This document shows positions 36,130 through 50,011 of a DNA stretch of 64,000 nt, piece after piece. The stretch lies in contig OX365955.1 in assembly GCA_947247005.1 (NCBI GenBank), positions 41,457,822 to 41,521,821 of the forward strand. Direction: 5' to 3'. The translations under genes and the position numbers were made by a program. The notes beneath the pieces are model-generated. The model ran no database searches and was not told the origin of the DNA. It saw nothing but the letters and a program-made list of their open reading frames with translations. How positions within the stretch are numbered: the first letter of the stretch is position 1; each line of letters begins with the position of its first letter. The stretch is from Spisula solida. Its lineage: Eukaryota > Mollusca > Bivalvia > Venerida > Mactridae.

Positions 36130-36680
36130 ACTTACATCTGTCTCTGTTGATCGTATTCAAATACTGCGGTTAAAACAGATACTAAGGTATCGTGTGTGTT
36201 ATATTCTATTTTGCATAAAACAACACCGTAAAGCCTGGCGCTTATCTTCCGAGTGAGCCCTGACATTAATATCTTCTAATAATTTGCCTGTGAATTAATA
36301 CTACGATTATAAAATAATCTGTAAACGGAGTTTATAATCTTAATACCTAATATTACGTAGAAATACGAACTAAATCTCATTGAAAAGCTCTTTCCACAGG
36401 ATGTTGACTGTCTCTGTCGATAGCAATCAACTATTAAGGTGAAAACAAATACTAAGATACTGAGTATCGTGTGTGTTATATTGTATATTGCGTACAAGAA
36501 CACCGTAAAGCCTGGCACTCATCTTCCGTGTAAGCACTCGCACTAATATTTATCAGTGAATGGCTTCTACAACTGCTACATAGTTTGTAAACAGAGTTGA
36601 TTACCTTAATACCAAATGTCACGTAGAAACAGGAACTCCATCACATTTAAAAGCATATTTAGCAGGATGTTGCGTGAAAC
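36130..36680 (+). repeat. Two-unit tandem duplication of about 270 bp in the left arm
   Basis: Unit 1 (about 36,130-36,405) and unit 2 (about 36,406-36,680) share ATCGTGTGTGTTATATT, ACACCGTAAAGCCTGGC, TCATCTTCCG-like and CAGGATGTTG strings in the same order. They are clearly diverged, so the event is old. The mirrored right arm (41.28-41.40 kb) shows only the ACAACGTCCTGC end once. Confidence 0.8.
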
Positions 36681-38105
36681 GTCATTACATGTGCATTTCT
36701 GTCATGTCAATCCTTAAGTCGTTTTAAAGACCACTCCGCCCTCTACCAATATCAAAGAAGTTTAATAGTATTCGGATTATACAGTAGCTTCGCGCTTAAG
36801 GTAGTGTTTGACAGATTGTACAACTGTCTGAATAGCATGATTGAATGCAATTGCTTGTGTCATGGTGTACAACAATATCTAGCCATTTTCCTTCGGCTGA
36901 CAACTAGATATGGCAGTTCTAAACACTAGAATAATGTCCAAAGTAGGTCCATGACGGCAATTGCTTTCTGACATATACGACGTTTAATCGAAACAATGAT
37001 TGTTCTGAGCACAATGTGTTGAAAACATGGGTATTTTCGTAACTCAGATTGCCGCTGACAAAGTTATTAAAGTTATTTATGTTACCATATGTTAATGACC
37101 ACCCTGTATTATTATTAGATATTTATTGACATATCAATGTGCAGCGAATTACAATATTGCAAACAATAATGGCGGTGAAACTAATAAAACTGACCAAAGG
37201 ATTCATGTGTCTATTAGATCTCAAAGGCAATAACTACATGTAGAAGCTAGCAATATCGAATTCGACCAACAATACGAAATTCTGTACCTTCATTGAATTG
37301 CATTTATAATATTATACACATTTGAATCAAACAAATGAACTTCTGTTTGGCCCATTTATTGTACATAGTGTTGATTGGTCGGTTATGCTTAATGTGCTCT
37401 GAATATAAGGTGACTCCAAAGTCGAATTGCCCGCCCCTATATATGGAGGTACACTAATGAATAAACACTTTACCACTTTCTTAATAAAACTTTCCCTATC
37501 TGGTTTCTTCCTAGGTTTATAGTTGAAAATACTTATCCGTGTATTTGACACATGGCTCACAGTATGTGCTATGTGTGTTAGATGTTATACTGGTATGTTG
37601 TGACGATAATGAAAGTGGACATATATTGGCAACAAGGGTGTAGGAGTTATCTAATCAAATTATCTGTTATACACAGACAACATAGTTGATAGTTCTCAAC
37701 ATCTGCGGTTCAAGCGTTTACAAATGCTGCCAGTAAGTATGTAAGACACAGACGATTCGTTACCTAGCATCTACAAATTCCAATTGATGTTTCGACAATT
37801 ATAGACCGTTCGGATAAGCGTTTATTGGCCTACAGGGAATAACATGCGTCAAAAGCCATCGCAAATTATAGTTCATGGTGTTAATTTTAGACGTTCAATA
37901 ACCACGGTGACAATATGATAAATTGATAGGTAAGGAGTATGGAACGAACGGATATGCAAACAATAAAGCTGTCTGCTGTCTAAATAAACTATCGTCTATA
38001 GTTGGTTGATTTGTTGGTAAATGTACTTATTGGACCGAAAAGGATATGTATCAGAAATTAATTTAAAGTTGCGATTATATTTTTGGGAAATGCAAAATGA
38101 TGATT

Positions 38106-39060
38106 AAGTAAATAATTTCATGCAATTTTATGCAATGTTACATATGTATATTAGTATACCTTAACTACTTGTAATTGAGTAGATAAGACATCTACCTAAC
38201 GTAGGAAGTTGCAAAATGCATTTTACTGTTCACATAAACAGGTCATGGACTGCCAAGTTGCATTACAGAGCTAGAAACTTGAATCGCAAAGGAAGATACG
38301 ATAACTGATTGCACTGGATCGGTACAAAATCTTCTTTTATCAACACCATTATGCACCTAGACTGGTGCGATGTTCATGTATCTAATTGCAACTAGATCTG
38401 CCATTCTTCTACTGTGTTACACCTTTTGCAGTCGGTTGAATCTTCAAATCGATGCGGTGGTTACTTATGAACGACATTGTCTTTTATATGTAAGTAGATC
38501 TCTTACTTTCTAAAACAGAATCACATTATCACATTACGCTCGTGGTTCCATAATAGAGGAACATGTGCGACGCGTTTGTTAGGTTATTTTTGGGGCATAA
38601 AGGTGCTAACTTACAGATCAGGCTAAAATATTTGTATATCAGTAATTGTCCTACCTAACTAAGTATTTATGTAATAGAAAGCCACTGACGATTGCTTTAT
38701 GACAGACTTATGTCAAATAAGCACTTTAAACCACTCTTGATATCGCGTACTCGGTATTTTTTCTTTTAAAAATAGCGTAGAGTTTCCTTCCAACATGCAT
38801 TGTGAATTGTGTAATTCACAAGTGATCGAACTGTAACATCAACAAACTACAGCATACGCACCAGAAAGATATTTGGTTGTTCTTGCAATTTGTTTTCATC
38901 GAAAGCGAACACATTTCCGGCAATTTAAGTGATAGTAGTGTTAGTTTTACATGCATAGGGTATTAATATTCTATAGAATTTTGGATGTTAAACTACTAAA
39001 TAACTACAAAATGCCGATGTTTCGAAAGTCATTTTAAATATCAGTATGGTTGTTTATCGA
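38106..39060. other. Spacer at the axis of the inverted duplication
   Basis: About 0.95 kb between the arms. No similarity to either arm, no gene and no element ends recognised. Confidence 0.5.
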
Positions 39061-42000
39061 ATATACATGCAAATATACTTCAATAAGGCGAATATTCGAC
39101 AATTTTATTTTAGTTTTCTGATTTCCGATACTTGATTGTGTGTGTTCAGTCAAATTAGTACATTTTTAAAGACCAAACAGTCAACCTATCAACCAACTAT
39201 AGACGATATTTTATTCAAACAACAGACAGCTACTCTTCGAAAATCCGTTTGTTCATTACAAACTCCTTACCTATTAATTTATCATATTTTCAACGTGTTT
39301 GCTGAGTGTCTAAATTTAACACCATGAAATATAATTTGCGATGGCTTCTGACGCCGTTGGCCAATATACAAAAAAGTCATGTTGTGTGAGACAGCCTACA
39401 TCAAGCGGTATTTTAAGATGCTATGTTACGAGGTGTCTGTGTCTAACATACTTACTCGCAGTATTTGTTAAAGCTAGAACAGCAGATGTTTACAACTATC
39501 CACTGTGTCGTCTTTGTAGAACAGTTAATTTGATTTGATAACTCTTACATGTACACCCTTGAACATTGCCAATATAAACCAGTTTCATTATACAGTTGTG
39601 CCATACCTGTTACCGATTTCGAGATTGATTCCTAGCTTCTACAAATACATGTAGTTATATCCTTCGAAATCGCAATATACAATCTAATAAACACATGAAT
39701 CCTACGTTTTTTTATTAACAGTTTTATTAATTCCTAGGCCATTATTGTTTTCAACATTGCAATTTGCTGCACATTGATATGTTAATAAAATATCTAATAA
39801 TAATATTAGAATGTCCATGCGGATTTTATGTCATTAATAAACATCTAACCGTGAAATTAACATGTATTTGTTGTTACGTAATGAATCTACACTTTCATCG
39901 CCTTTGTAAAGTTCTGCAATGCAATAAGTATGTTTTTCCATCGCAAAATAACTGTTTTCGTACTCATTTCATGTGAATTCGATCGTGCAACACGTTCGTC
40001 ATCATCGACACTCACGATGATTTCTGATCAAGCGCCAAGCGTTTACAAAACTATCCGAGAAAACAATTTTACCAGATTCAATTGCCAAATCCTGTTTAGA
40101 AGAATGGGGTATGTCGGTCGTTGAGTGGGCGGTCCACAAACGGATGGTTTCCGATGATAAAGAGCTATGACCAAGGTATGACCATTGTAAGTAAACGTGC
40201 CGTTTTGGTACTTTGTGTGAAAACAAAACGGCCCGTATCCATTCAACTGACAGGTAAACCTGTTTGTTGAAATTTCCCGTTCATCTTTATTTCTAAGCAT
40301 CAAGCAAGGAAACTTCTGGTACTATTTTGATTTCATCTCCTGTTTGACAAAAAATAACAGATAAAGCAACCAAGTCATTTGCTCTAGTCATCTGAACAAT
40401 GTAACGTACAAAAACTTCTTAGTTGTCGTTATGAAGTTCGGTCGTTTTGACATGTGCATACTTTGATAGCCATTTGCATCTTTATTATGTTCGATAAATG
40501 AAGTTGCTGTGTGACTCTAGCTTTTACATCGTTTTCTTTTCGCAGTTTTTAAGTAAGTATAGATCGTTTCTAACCGAAGTACACAATCGAGATTTTATTT
40601 TAAACATAATTATTTGAAGCCCCCAAATGTAGGATATAACCCTCATGTACAAACATGTCACAACTTTCATGTGCATGTATGTGGTGTAAATTAAACCATT
40701 TCCGGCGATTATCTCTTAAAACAGATTTCTTCATCTCTATGTTGTTGAGTTGTGGAGGCGTCTGCATGCGTCAAGGAATCTCATAATACTGCTATTCTAC
40801 AAATCACGGCGTTTTTCAATATTTTTTAATGATACTACAATAGATAAAATATGATTAAGGCTTGGTATACATGTCATTGTAATATCCATTAGCCGTTAAT
40901 CAAATACGAAATAACCTTAAGTCCATTGAAACAATCATTGATAAAGCGTGTACAGCGGCAATCGGAGTAACAAAATTGCTCGTGTTTCCGACATATTGTC
41001 CTCATAATAATCATTGTTTCCATTTAACGACGTATATGTCAGAAAGCAATTGCCATCATGGACCTACTTTCGACGTTATCCTAGTGTTTAAAACTGCCAG
41101 ATCTATATCCATTCGTAGGAAAATGGCTAATTATTGTTGTTCAACATGACACAAACAATCCAATTCAATCATAAAATTCAAACAGAGGTACAATCTGTCC
41201 CAAAACTACCCTAACCGCGAAGCTATTACATAATCTGAATACCATTTAAACACTGTTGATTTTGGTGAAGGTAAGATAGGTATTGAAATCAACTAAACAA
41301 TTGACAGAATGGCACACATAGTGACGTTTTACACAACGTCCTGCGAAATATGCTTTTCAATGTAATGTCGTTGGTGTTAACCGTATTTCAACTGTAGGAA
41401 CGTGATTGTTTACGTTTAAACAATCTCATAGCATTTGCTTGCATTCAAAATATTATATCGTTTGGACAGTTTCCTTTGCTATGTTTGAAGTCGTTGAACC
41501 TTGTATTTAACGTGTTTAACGTTTGTAATCACCTAATTTCGAGACCGCTGAAACTACAGGTGAACTGTTGCCTGCGACAACAACGAATTTTTCTTAAGAT
41601 CTACTTCAAGAAAGAAAACCAAGATAACAATGTTATTTCTAAAGAGTAATGCAATTTGCATATTTGCATACAATAATCGCATACCAGCGCATGAGGTTTC
41701 ATTTTATAGTTCATAACATCGAAACAAAATAATGTAAAAATATAGTTCTAGTTCGATATATTTGGCCAGAGACATTAGCATAGTCACTGACCATCCTTTA
41801 GCATATATCCGAATAACAACATGCGATCGTTACACGAAAATACCTTGTCGAAGTTAAATCAGTCTCAGGGCAAGTCTGTCAAACTATACATGTATTAAAA
41901 TATATACAATAATCCACCATGAACAAAACATTATGACCACGTCCTTTGCAATAGGTAATATATAGCAAAATGCAATTACTGGTCCATAATATCACCTAAT

Positions 42001-45000
42001 TGATACAAATGTGTCAGACCTTTACTCGATAGAAATGTCTCTATGATGGTATCAATGCTAGGAATGAATCTATGAAAGTAATCTCAACATAAAAAAATGT
42101 TCAGTCAATTTTCAATTTGCACTACAATTTTGGCAAGCCCTTATTACAGGTTAAATAGCGAGGGTAATCATAATTTATTAACTCAACCTATTCAACATCA
42201 ATTCATCAATTAAAATTTAATTACATGAAATTTAGATCAATGTTAATTGTTTAAGTGCATGAGCTTCAACAATAAAGAATGTTAAAAGAAACGAAATATC
42301 CCGAAATATTGCAAAGCCTTGAACAAGTGGACATATATAGATTGGCTTAATCGATACCGTCATGTCGTTATATATCACATATAATGAATTACAAAATGAT
42401 ATTTGGAGAAAGCGTTTGGTATAAACTATATTTGTTTTGTTCCTTAAACGACAGCAACAATTAAATCAACTATATTCATGAGAAGTGGTCATTGGGTACA
42501 ATAACTCAAGTATAGTAAAGTTTACATCTTTAACCCTTCCATATTTATTGAATCAACCAATTTGCGTGACAACCATTCGTTCAGGCCTAATTTTACCATA
42601 TCTTCAACAATTCAATCATCTCTTTGTGGCGGTTCTAATTTACAATTATGGTAAGTAACGTGTCAATTACATCATAACTGCATTTGCTAGAACTATCAAA
42701 TATACAACAGTTCGACATTGCTTTAAATAATTTGCCAAGAATTGACCATTCGGATAGTACAAACGCCTGGTATAACTGGTATGTTGGAACTCAAATAGCT
42801 TGTGCGTGTGTGTAAATTTACACTAAATACTAGAACGTGGTCTTACTCCTAACTCATTAGTCTGATTAGGTAACGTACGTGAGGAAGAACTATGTGTTAA
42901 ATAATTTGCGGCTACAATTAGCTCCAATGTTGGGTGTTAACTCTTAAATTATTTAAGACAATCAACACACCTCTTCGATCTCCTCGTGAGGGTTTAAAGA
43001 TAGATGAAGTCTTGTCATCGTAAAAGTTTAAACGTTGCAGTATATATTTAAGCCGTATCATTTGTTAGAAATAATATCACAGACTATCATCGTTAACAGT
43101 AAGAAGCAATGTTTGTTCATGGTTAGAATGAACACCAATCAGGACACAGTCATCTCAACAGCACTGTTGTGCATTACTTTAAGATGGTGTTCATATTCGA
43201 AACCAAGAACATAAACAAGTACGTATGTCTAAGTATAAGGGAAGTTGCTGAATGTTGAATGAAACCAACCGAACCAAAATAACCCTTACTGCTTTCATGG
43301 CATGTACTATATCAGATTGACAAAACGTATATTATGTTATGAAGATGAACCATTTATAACATGCCCAATGTTTTAGGGTCGCTCACTGTATATGATAATA
43401 CATGTGTATCGATCCCTTACAGCAAGGAACTTTGGAGATGCCCCCGCTGGCTAATTAGTCTTCGCCAATTAACATAACACAAAGATAAGATATCCGTTGC
43501 CACTGATTACAGCAGAAGTAAAGACGCTGAATTTTATCCACCACCATCACCACCACCACTTAATGTGTATTTTATTTTTGTACTCCTGATGCCGGTTATT
43601 GTTCCCCATCTATGTTCATATTTCATAGTTATGTATTGTAATACCCCAATCACACGGATCTCGAATCAGCCGGAATGAGCCCGAATGAGTCGGAATGAAG
43701 AAAGAATAAAAATTCATAAAAACACATTCCGAACAGTAATTCGAATTGACTAAAATTATTACAGCCTTGTCAAAATGCCGTTGGAATACTTCAAATACGA
43801 TTCAAATACAATTCAAATAACATTCGAACATAACTCGAATATTACTCGAATAAGCCAGGAATGATAGCAGCGAACGTGCACGCATACGTTTTTACAATAC
43901 GGTACACACAATCATTGGACGTGATTGTACACGGGTAGGGTAGTACTTATACTGTTTTAAGTATTGTTTGGAATGCTGTCAGAATGCTGTAAGAATATTT
44001 AAAATGTTATCAGTATGTAGAAAGAATACACTTCGATTGCCGTTCGATATTTCACTCGACTTCGAATGCATCTCAAAAGTTTTGAACATGCCCAAAACTT
44101 TCGAAGTGGCTGCAAGAATTGACCGGAGTTTATGGAATGAACTACGAATTCAAACAGAATAAGACGGAATTGTTTAAGAATTCACTTTGATTAAACAAGA
44201 ATACACCTCGAATTTTACATTTTGGCGACATTCCGGCTATTCCTATATCATGCGATCTGGAATATTTGAGTGAATATACAATTTGGGTTTAGGTCATGCT
44301 AAAACAATAAAAATTACCAGTATGAATTATTATTATAAGGAATGCACTCAGACTACAGACGGAATACACTTCAAACATACAAGAATCTACCCGAATCGCC
44401 ATTCCTACGGCATTCCGGCTCATTCCGACTCTCGTGTGATTGGGGTATTATGCATTAGTGCATAACTACTTATTCTAGTAATTTAGAAATGTTTGAATAA
44501 CTTCGTCATTTAAAATAAAATGACATTTTCACATACCATGTGTCTGTTGTTATTACATCATATGAACATATGAACAGAGTATATTGGTGCCTGTCTATAA
44601 TATCCAAGTGAAGATTCAAATAATTATTTTTGAAAATAAATCCATTCTAATATGTCTGAGAATTTTACTTCAGAAGAGGATTTCTACCATTGTTTACGAT
44701 CGTACTAATACTTCTGACTTGTCTATTATATGGGTAGCTTGGAGTCGTCCAGCGTACTAAAGTAATCTAGTGATAAAGATCAGAGAACACTGTAAGACAT
44801 ATCGTTTAGATAATCAAATAGAAAAATTACGGTAAATACGGAAACTTTTATTTTTCCCTGGATTGTCTGTATTGTCTAATATAGGTATGTTTTACCATTC
44901 ACAGGAACATATATAACACGTGAATATCGTTGTGTTAAGCGAAAAAGGGTTTCAAATCTATGAATGAGAATACAATTTTGTGTTTGGTGTTTCTCTATTT

Positions 45001-46400
45001 TCACAATGGACTATGTTACATGACTAGAAGAAATAATAAATACTGGTACACATATCGGATAAATATCTTGACACATCCAAACTTGCGAAACTGCTTTAAG
45101 TTTGAACAATCGAGCTAAAAAACAAGGATTTTCAAATGTTTCGAATTGCTTCCATGGTCCACTCTTTACTTCTTTGTCGATTGAAAAAAATAACTTGCGT
45201 CATGCCTATTCATGGTATAAATAACAAGCGGGACACGTAAGGTAGTACTCTGCAGAAACAACAAATTACGAAGAGAACAGATTTAACATAAAAGAGCATA
45301 CGGAACAGTAAAATCATAGATTACATACACCAATATTTTACGCCTAATGTGATATTCAAACCTATAATGAACAAAGTTTTTTAAGATATACACATGCGAA
45401 GAATGCATGCATTAGACCACTCGCAACAACTCAACAAATCTGAAATAAATCAAAACCTCAACATGGTTTAAAACGCCATCGAAATGTCATCCATTAATAA
45501 AAGCGTCAATAATTTCTATTTGGATAGGTAAAATACCTGTATAGTGTTTTTTGTATCATACTAAAATAAGCTTTTAGAGTATTTAGGTTTCGTATCAATC
45601 TAATTGACGTTATTACAATGTGTATTTACGCTGTACATAAAACTCAAACTCAAGCAATCTAACGCTTTAAAAAAGAAAGGATACGGCCATATGGTACCAT
45701 TGAATCACGTAATTTTACAGTAAGCAATAATATTATACAACATTCTACACTAATGACAATAGGTTTCCGTACATTTATCATACTTGTGTGAGATCAACTC
45801 TTACCATCTTCCCCAATTTTAACGAAATGTAATTAAAATTAAGTACTCAAAAAGTTATCTTACTAATCATAAAATATGTTTTCCAACTTATCATAAAACA
45901 AAGGATGTTCTAATGCAATCGGTTTAGTGAAAAGAGCTACTCGCATTAGACTACAACAACAAAATTAGATCTGCCCTTGGATGTTATACTATGCCAATTA
46001 AAGACCGCGCAGTGATTTCGGAATATACGTATATTTTCGAACGTCCACATCGGGCCACTTTGCATTGAATTCAATTGACGAAGATCCTCTCTCATGAATT
46101 AAGCTACAAGGTATACATTTGTACCAATCGGACGGTTTATTGAAACTTACTTTTCTGTATTTTTGCTGAAGATGTCATTCTTTCAAAACGTCGCTCCGAT
46201 ACCTTCTTTCTGTTCTTTTTATTTGTGCGTCTTGTAATCGGATGCCAAATCGATCCAAATGGTTTGATATCTTTCAAGCTAAACACGAGTGTACTGGTTT
46301 CCAGAAAGGTTACATAACTTTCGTGTTCAGATACCACCCTTGTACTTTAACTATCTCTTATGCTTTGTTCTTGATATTCTGTTAATTAACCTGCCGCTTA
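39060..46400 (-). repeat. Right arm of the large inverted duplication
   Basis: Reverse-complement counterpart of 27.1-38.1 kb (blocks listed there). 40.9-41.2 kb is also nearly the same as 48.68-48.92 kb in direct orientation: GACATATTGTCCTCATAATA, then ATGTCAGAAAGCAATTGCCA, then TCATGGACCTACTTTCGACG. Within the arm, 43.2-45.17 kb lacks a partner in the left arm and includes an 808-bp TA-flanked element. Small frames on both strands carry no domain. Confidence 0.85.
43641..44448. mobile_element. 808-bp MITE with ATACCCCAATCACACG ends
   Basis: Left ATACCCCAATCACACG and right CGTGTGATTGGGGTAT are exact inverted repeats, with further imperfect pairing around GCCGGAATGAG and CGGCTCATTCCG. TA lies on both sides (43,639-43,640 and 44,449-44,450). 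The interior is full of GAAT-based strings (GAATGAGTCGGAATGA, CGAATTACTCGAATAA-like). The small + frames at 43,968 and 44,283 are made of this sequence. It sits in the right arm only. Confidence 0.8.
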
Positions 46401-46479
46401 GTGTTTAAGGCTACGCATATAATGCTACGCCAATAAAAAAACTCAAACTGAACATAACTTTGCATGCATTTATTTACTT

Positions 46480-49065
46480 TATAATCATATTACATTTCCC
46501 AAATATATACTTGCACATTGATTTCTGATACATCGTTGCGTGTGTTCCGTCCAATCAGTACGTTCAAAAACCAACGAACCAATCAACCTACTATAGGCGA
46601 TATTTTAATCAGACACCATACATCTTTTAGATAGATCTATATCCCTTCGTTCCATACTCCTTACCTAACAATTTATCATATTATCAACGTGGTTGTTGAA
46701 CGTCTATAATTAACACCATGAAATATAATTTGCGATGGCTTCTGACGCATGTTATTCCCTATAGGCCAATTTACAAATATCTGAACGGTCTTTAAATGAC
46801 AAAGCATCTGTTGGGAGACTTCCTACATCAAGTGGCATTTTCAGATGCAAGGTAACGAGGTGTCTGTGTCTACCATACTTACTCGCAGTATTTGTAAATG
46901 CCAGAACAGCAGATGCTTACAACAATCCATTTTGTCGTCTTCGTAAAACAGTTAAATTGATTAGATAACTCCTACACTCTTATTGCTAATTTTGTTACCA
47001 ATACATGTCCACTTTTATTATCATCACAGCATACGAGTACAACATCTAACACAAAGAACGCATCGTGAGAGCCCTGTGTCGAATACACGACTAAGTTCAT
47101 TCAAAAATAAATCTAGCCAGAATCAAAATAGGGAAATTTTATTTACAATGTGGTAAAGTATTCATCAGTGTCCCTCTCCATGTTTAAAGGGGCAGGCAAT
47201 TTGACTTATGAGTCACTCATATTCTAAGCACATTAAGCATAACAGACTAATCAACACTATTTAGCATAAATTGGCTAAACAGAAGTTCATCTTTTACTTG
47301 AATTTTGTGTATTATTATAAATGCAATTTCAAGGAATGTTCAGTTTTGCCATACCTTTTACCGATTTCGATATTGCTATCGTCGACAAAAAATATTTCCT
47401 TTGAAATAGCAATATACAATCTAATAAACACCCGAAGCCTATGTTCTTTGATCAGTTTTATTAATTTCTCAGACATAATTGTTTGTTACATTGCAATTCG
47501 CTGCACATTGATATGTTAATTAAATATATAATAATAATATGAGAACACCCATGCTGATTTTATGTCATTAATAAACATCTTACCGTGAAATTAACATGTA
47601 TTTGTTGTCACGTAATTAGTGTTCACTTTCATTGCCTTTGTCAAGTTCTGCATGAATAACTACTGCAAGGCAATGAGTATGTGTTTCCAGGACAAACGAC
47701 TGTTTTCGTACTCATTTTAGGTGCGTTCGATCGTGTAACAGGTTTATGAAGATCGACACTCACGATGATGTCTGATTAAGCACCATGCGTGTACGAGATC
47801 AGAAAAAAAAAGTTTTTACTAGATTCAATTTTTAAAATACTGTTTAGAAGATTTGGGTTCATCGTTCTTCGGTTGGGCGTGCGTCAAGCGGATGGTTTCC
47901 GATTAATGAGCCATGTTAGGTACATGTATGAGCATTGTAAGTAAACTGTCCGTAAAGGTAACTTGTGTGAAGACAAAACGGCCTGTATCCATTCAATTGA
48001 CATGTGAACCTGTTTTTGTGGAAATTTCTCATTCATTTTTATTATAAGCATCAAGCAAGGAAACTTCTGGTACCTTTTTGATTTCATCTCGTGGATAAAA
48101 AAAGACAACAGATAAAGCAACCGAAGTAATTTACACTAGTACTCTGAACAATGTACGAACAAGAACACTTAGTTGTTGTTTTAGTATGAAGCACGGCAGA
48201 AGAGGCAGTTTCGTCATATGTATACTGTGATAGGAATTTGCGTCCGCTTTACGTTCGATGAATGAACTTATTGTGTGACGCTAGCTTGTACATCGTTTTG
48301 TTTTCATCGTTTTCCAGTAAGTATAGATTGTTTCTAACCAAATTACCCTATCTAAACATTATTATTGGAAGCTTTCAAATTCAAGTCAAAGAAATTATCC
48401 TCATCTACGAACATGTCACAACTTAAATGTGCATGTATGCCATTTAAATTAAAACAATCTCCGGGCAATTTTCTCTTAAAACAATGTTCTTCATCACTAT
48501 TTTGTTCAGTTGTTGAGGCATCTGCATGCGTTATGGAATCTCATAATACTGCTATTATACAATTCTCGGCGTTTCTCAATACTCGTTAATGATATTACAA
48601 TAGATAAAATATGATGACGGCGTAGTATACATTCCAGTGTAATATCCATTAGCCGTTAAACAAATATGCAAAAAACCTTAAAACCATTGAAACAATCATT
48701 GGCATGGCGTGTACAGCGGCAATCTGAGTTACAAAATTGCTCGTGTTTCCGACATATTGTCCTCATAATAATCATTGTTTCCATTAAACGACGTATATGT
48801 CAGAAAGCAATTGCCATCATGGACCTACTTTCGACGTTACCCTAGTATTTAAAACTGCCAGATCTAGTTTTCAGCCGTAGGAAAATGGCTAATTATTGTT
48901 GTTCACTATGTCACAAGCAATACCATTCATTCGTGCTTTTCAGACAGCGTTATAATCTCTCCAAAACTACCCTAAGCGCAAAGCTAGGAAATTTATCCGA
49001 ATACTTTTACATTAAATGCTGTTCAACGTTCATTAAAATGTTTAATCATCAAAATAGGTTATTGA
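46480..49065 (+). repeat. Third, partial copy of the arm sequence
   Basis: Direct match to 39.06-41.25 kb and inverted match to 36.8-38.1 kb. Shared with 39.3 kb: AACACCATGAAATATAATTT then GCGATGGCTTCTGACGC, and AGGTGTCTGTGTCTA.CATAC. 47,040-47,330 also matches the left arm (37,290-37,560), a part deleted from the 39-kb copy. So three copies exist: one in one direction, two in the other. No gene recognised. Confidence 0.85.
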
Positions 49066-49261
49066 AATGATTAAGACATTTGTTGATGTAAATCATTAAT
49101 AAATAAGACATAAATAGTTAATCAGAAATCGTTCCAGTTCATTATTATTATTTATTTGTTGTTTGCTGCCATTGTTTGCAATATATCAATTCATGAATGT
49201 TCCAAATTTTTAGTTAATATCACACGGAAAAAATGCGATCTCGTTCTCCGAGATTTCCAGT

Positions 49262-49360
49262 CAGCTCTTGCCTAAGTTAGCTCGTACCTAAGTCAGCTCG
49301 TACTTGAATTCGGTTTGCTCGTACCCGAGTAAACTCGTACCGGAGTAAACTCGTATACTG
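49262..49360 (+). repeat. Short degenerate tandem repeat, about 17-bp unit
   Basis: Five to six units based on AGTAAACTCGTACCGG or AGTCAGCTCGTACTT.. between 49,270 and 49,356. Confidence 0.65.
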
Positions 49361-49868
49361 GCATTATATATTTCCTAAGATAAAATTTGTTGATTGACAT
49401 ATTTAAAATTGTCAAAAGTCAATCGGGCCAATTTTTTAAATCGCTTTTAATGTCAGATTTTGTCGAAAATTCACAGATGCAAAATATTTCCTTTTATCCA
49501 GTCACTCCCGGCAAAATCTGCCTGTTAACGGGATGCCTGATAAACTTAGCGATAATCGGTCACCTGGTTATGTGACTAGTGATAATCCGTCACCTTACCA
49601 CGTGATCTGACGCACTTCTTCTTATATGAGAGTCACCGGTTGCAATTCCGTGCCAGAGGGTGAGGTTTTCCTATTCTAAATGAGCTGGTGGTTTCTCGGT
49701 TATTTTCTTCGACTTACCTGCGTTTACACGACGTCTATCAATATGACCGACGTCGTTGTTTATCATGACGTCACGGAACGAACGTGACGTAGCGCTAGTT
49801 AATGAATGAGTAACAATATAGTCCCGAGTTTGATCCCCTAACTCAGCAGATTAAGCGACTGGATAAAA
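49361..49868. other. Non-coding DNA with CRE-like motifs
   Basis: No gene recognised; the + frame at 49,387-49,575 has no domain. ATGACGTCAC near 49,765 and CGTGACGTAG near 49,785 are close to the cAMP-response-element core, and similar motifs recur around 50,030-50,220. Confidence 0.4.
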
Positions 49869-50011
49869 AGAATAATAGGTTAGTGCCGTGAGTAAGGTAA
49901 AATTGTATCCGGCTCGGCTACGGATATTATCGGATTCGCCTACGGTCACCCGATAAATTCCTCCGCCTTGCCAGATAAACTTTTTCATCCACGGCACTAA
50001 CCTATTATTCT
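49869..50011. mobile_element. 143-bp hairpin MITE
   Basis: Ends are perfect 22-bp inverted repeats. The left arm (49,869-49,890) starts AGAATAATAGGTTAGTGCCG; the right arm (49,990-50,011) ends CACTAACCTATTATTCT. The inside has GGCTCGGCTACGG and CGCCTACGGTCACCCGATAA, which pair partly again. No frame; no clear target duplication. Confidence 0.75.

Larger units (their letters stand above)
27110..38105 (+). repeat. Left arm of a large diverged inverted duplication
   Basis: Blocks of this interval match, reverse-complemented and in mirrored order, the interval 39.06-46.40 kb: 27.2-27.6 with 46.05-46.38; 28.43-28.53 with 45.98-46.05; 29.2-29.45 with 45.47-45.67; 32.79-33.08 with 45.17-45.45; 34.3-38.05 with 39.1-43.18 kb. 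Examples are AAAATGGCTAGATATTG-like strings at 36.88 kb and TTATAGACGAT..AACCAACTA at 38.0 and 39.2 kb. Arms are diverged by substitutions and indels. The 29.45-32.79 kb interval is absent from the other arm. No gene is recognised in the arm. Confidence 0.85.
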
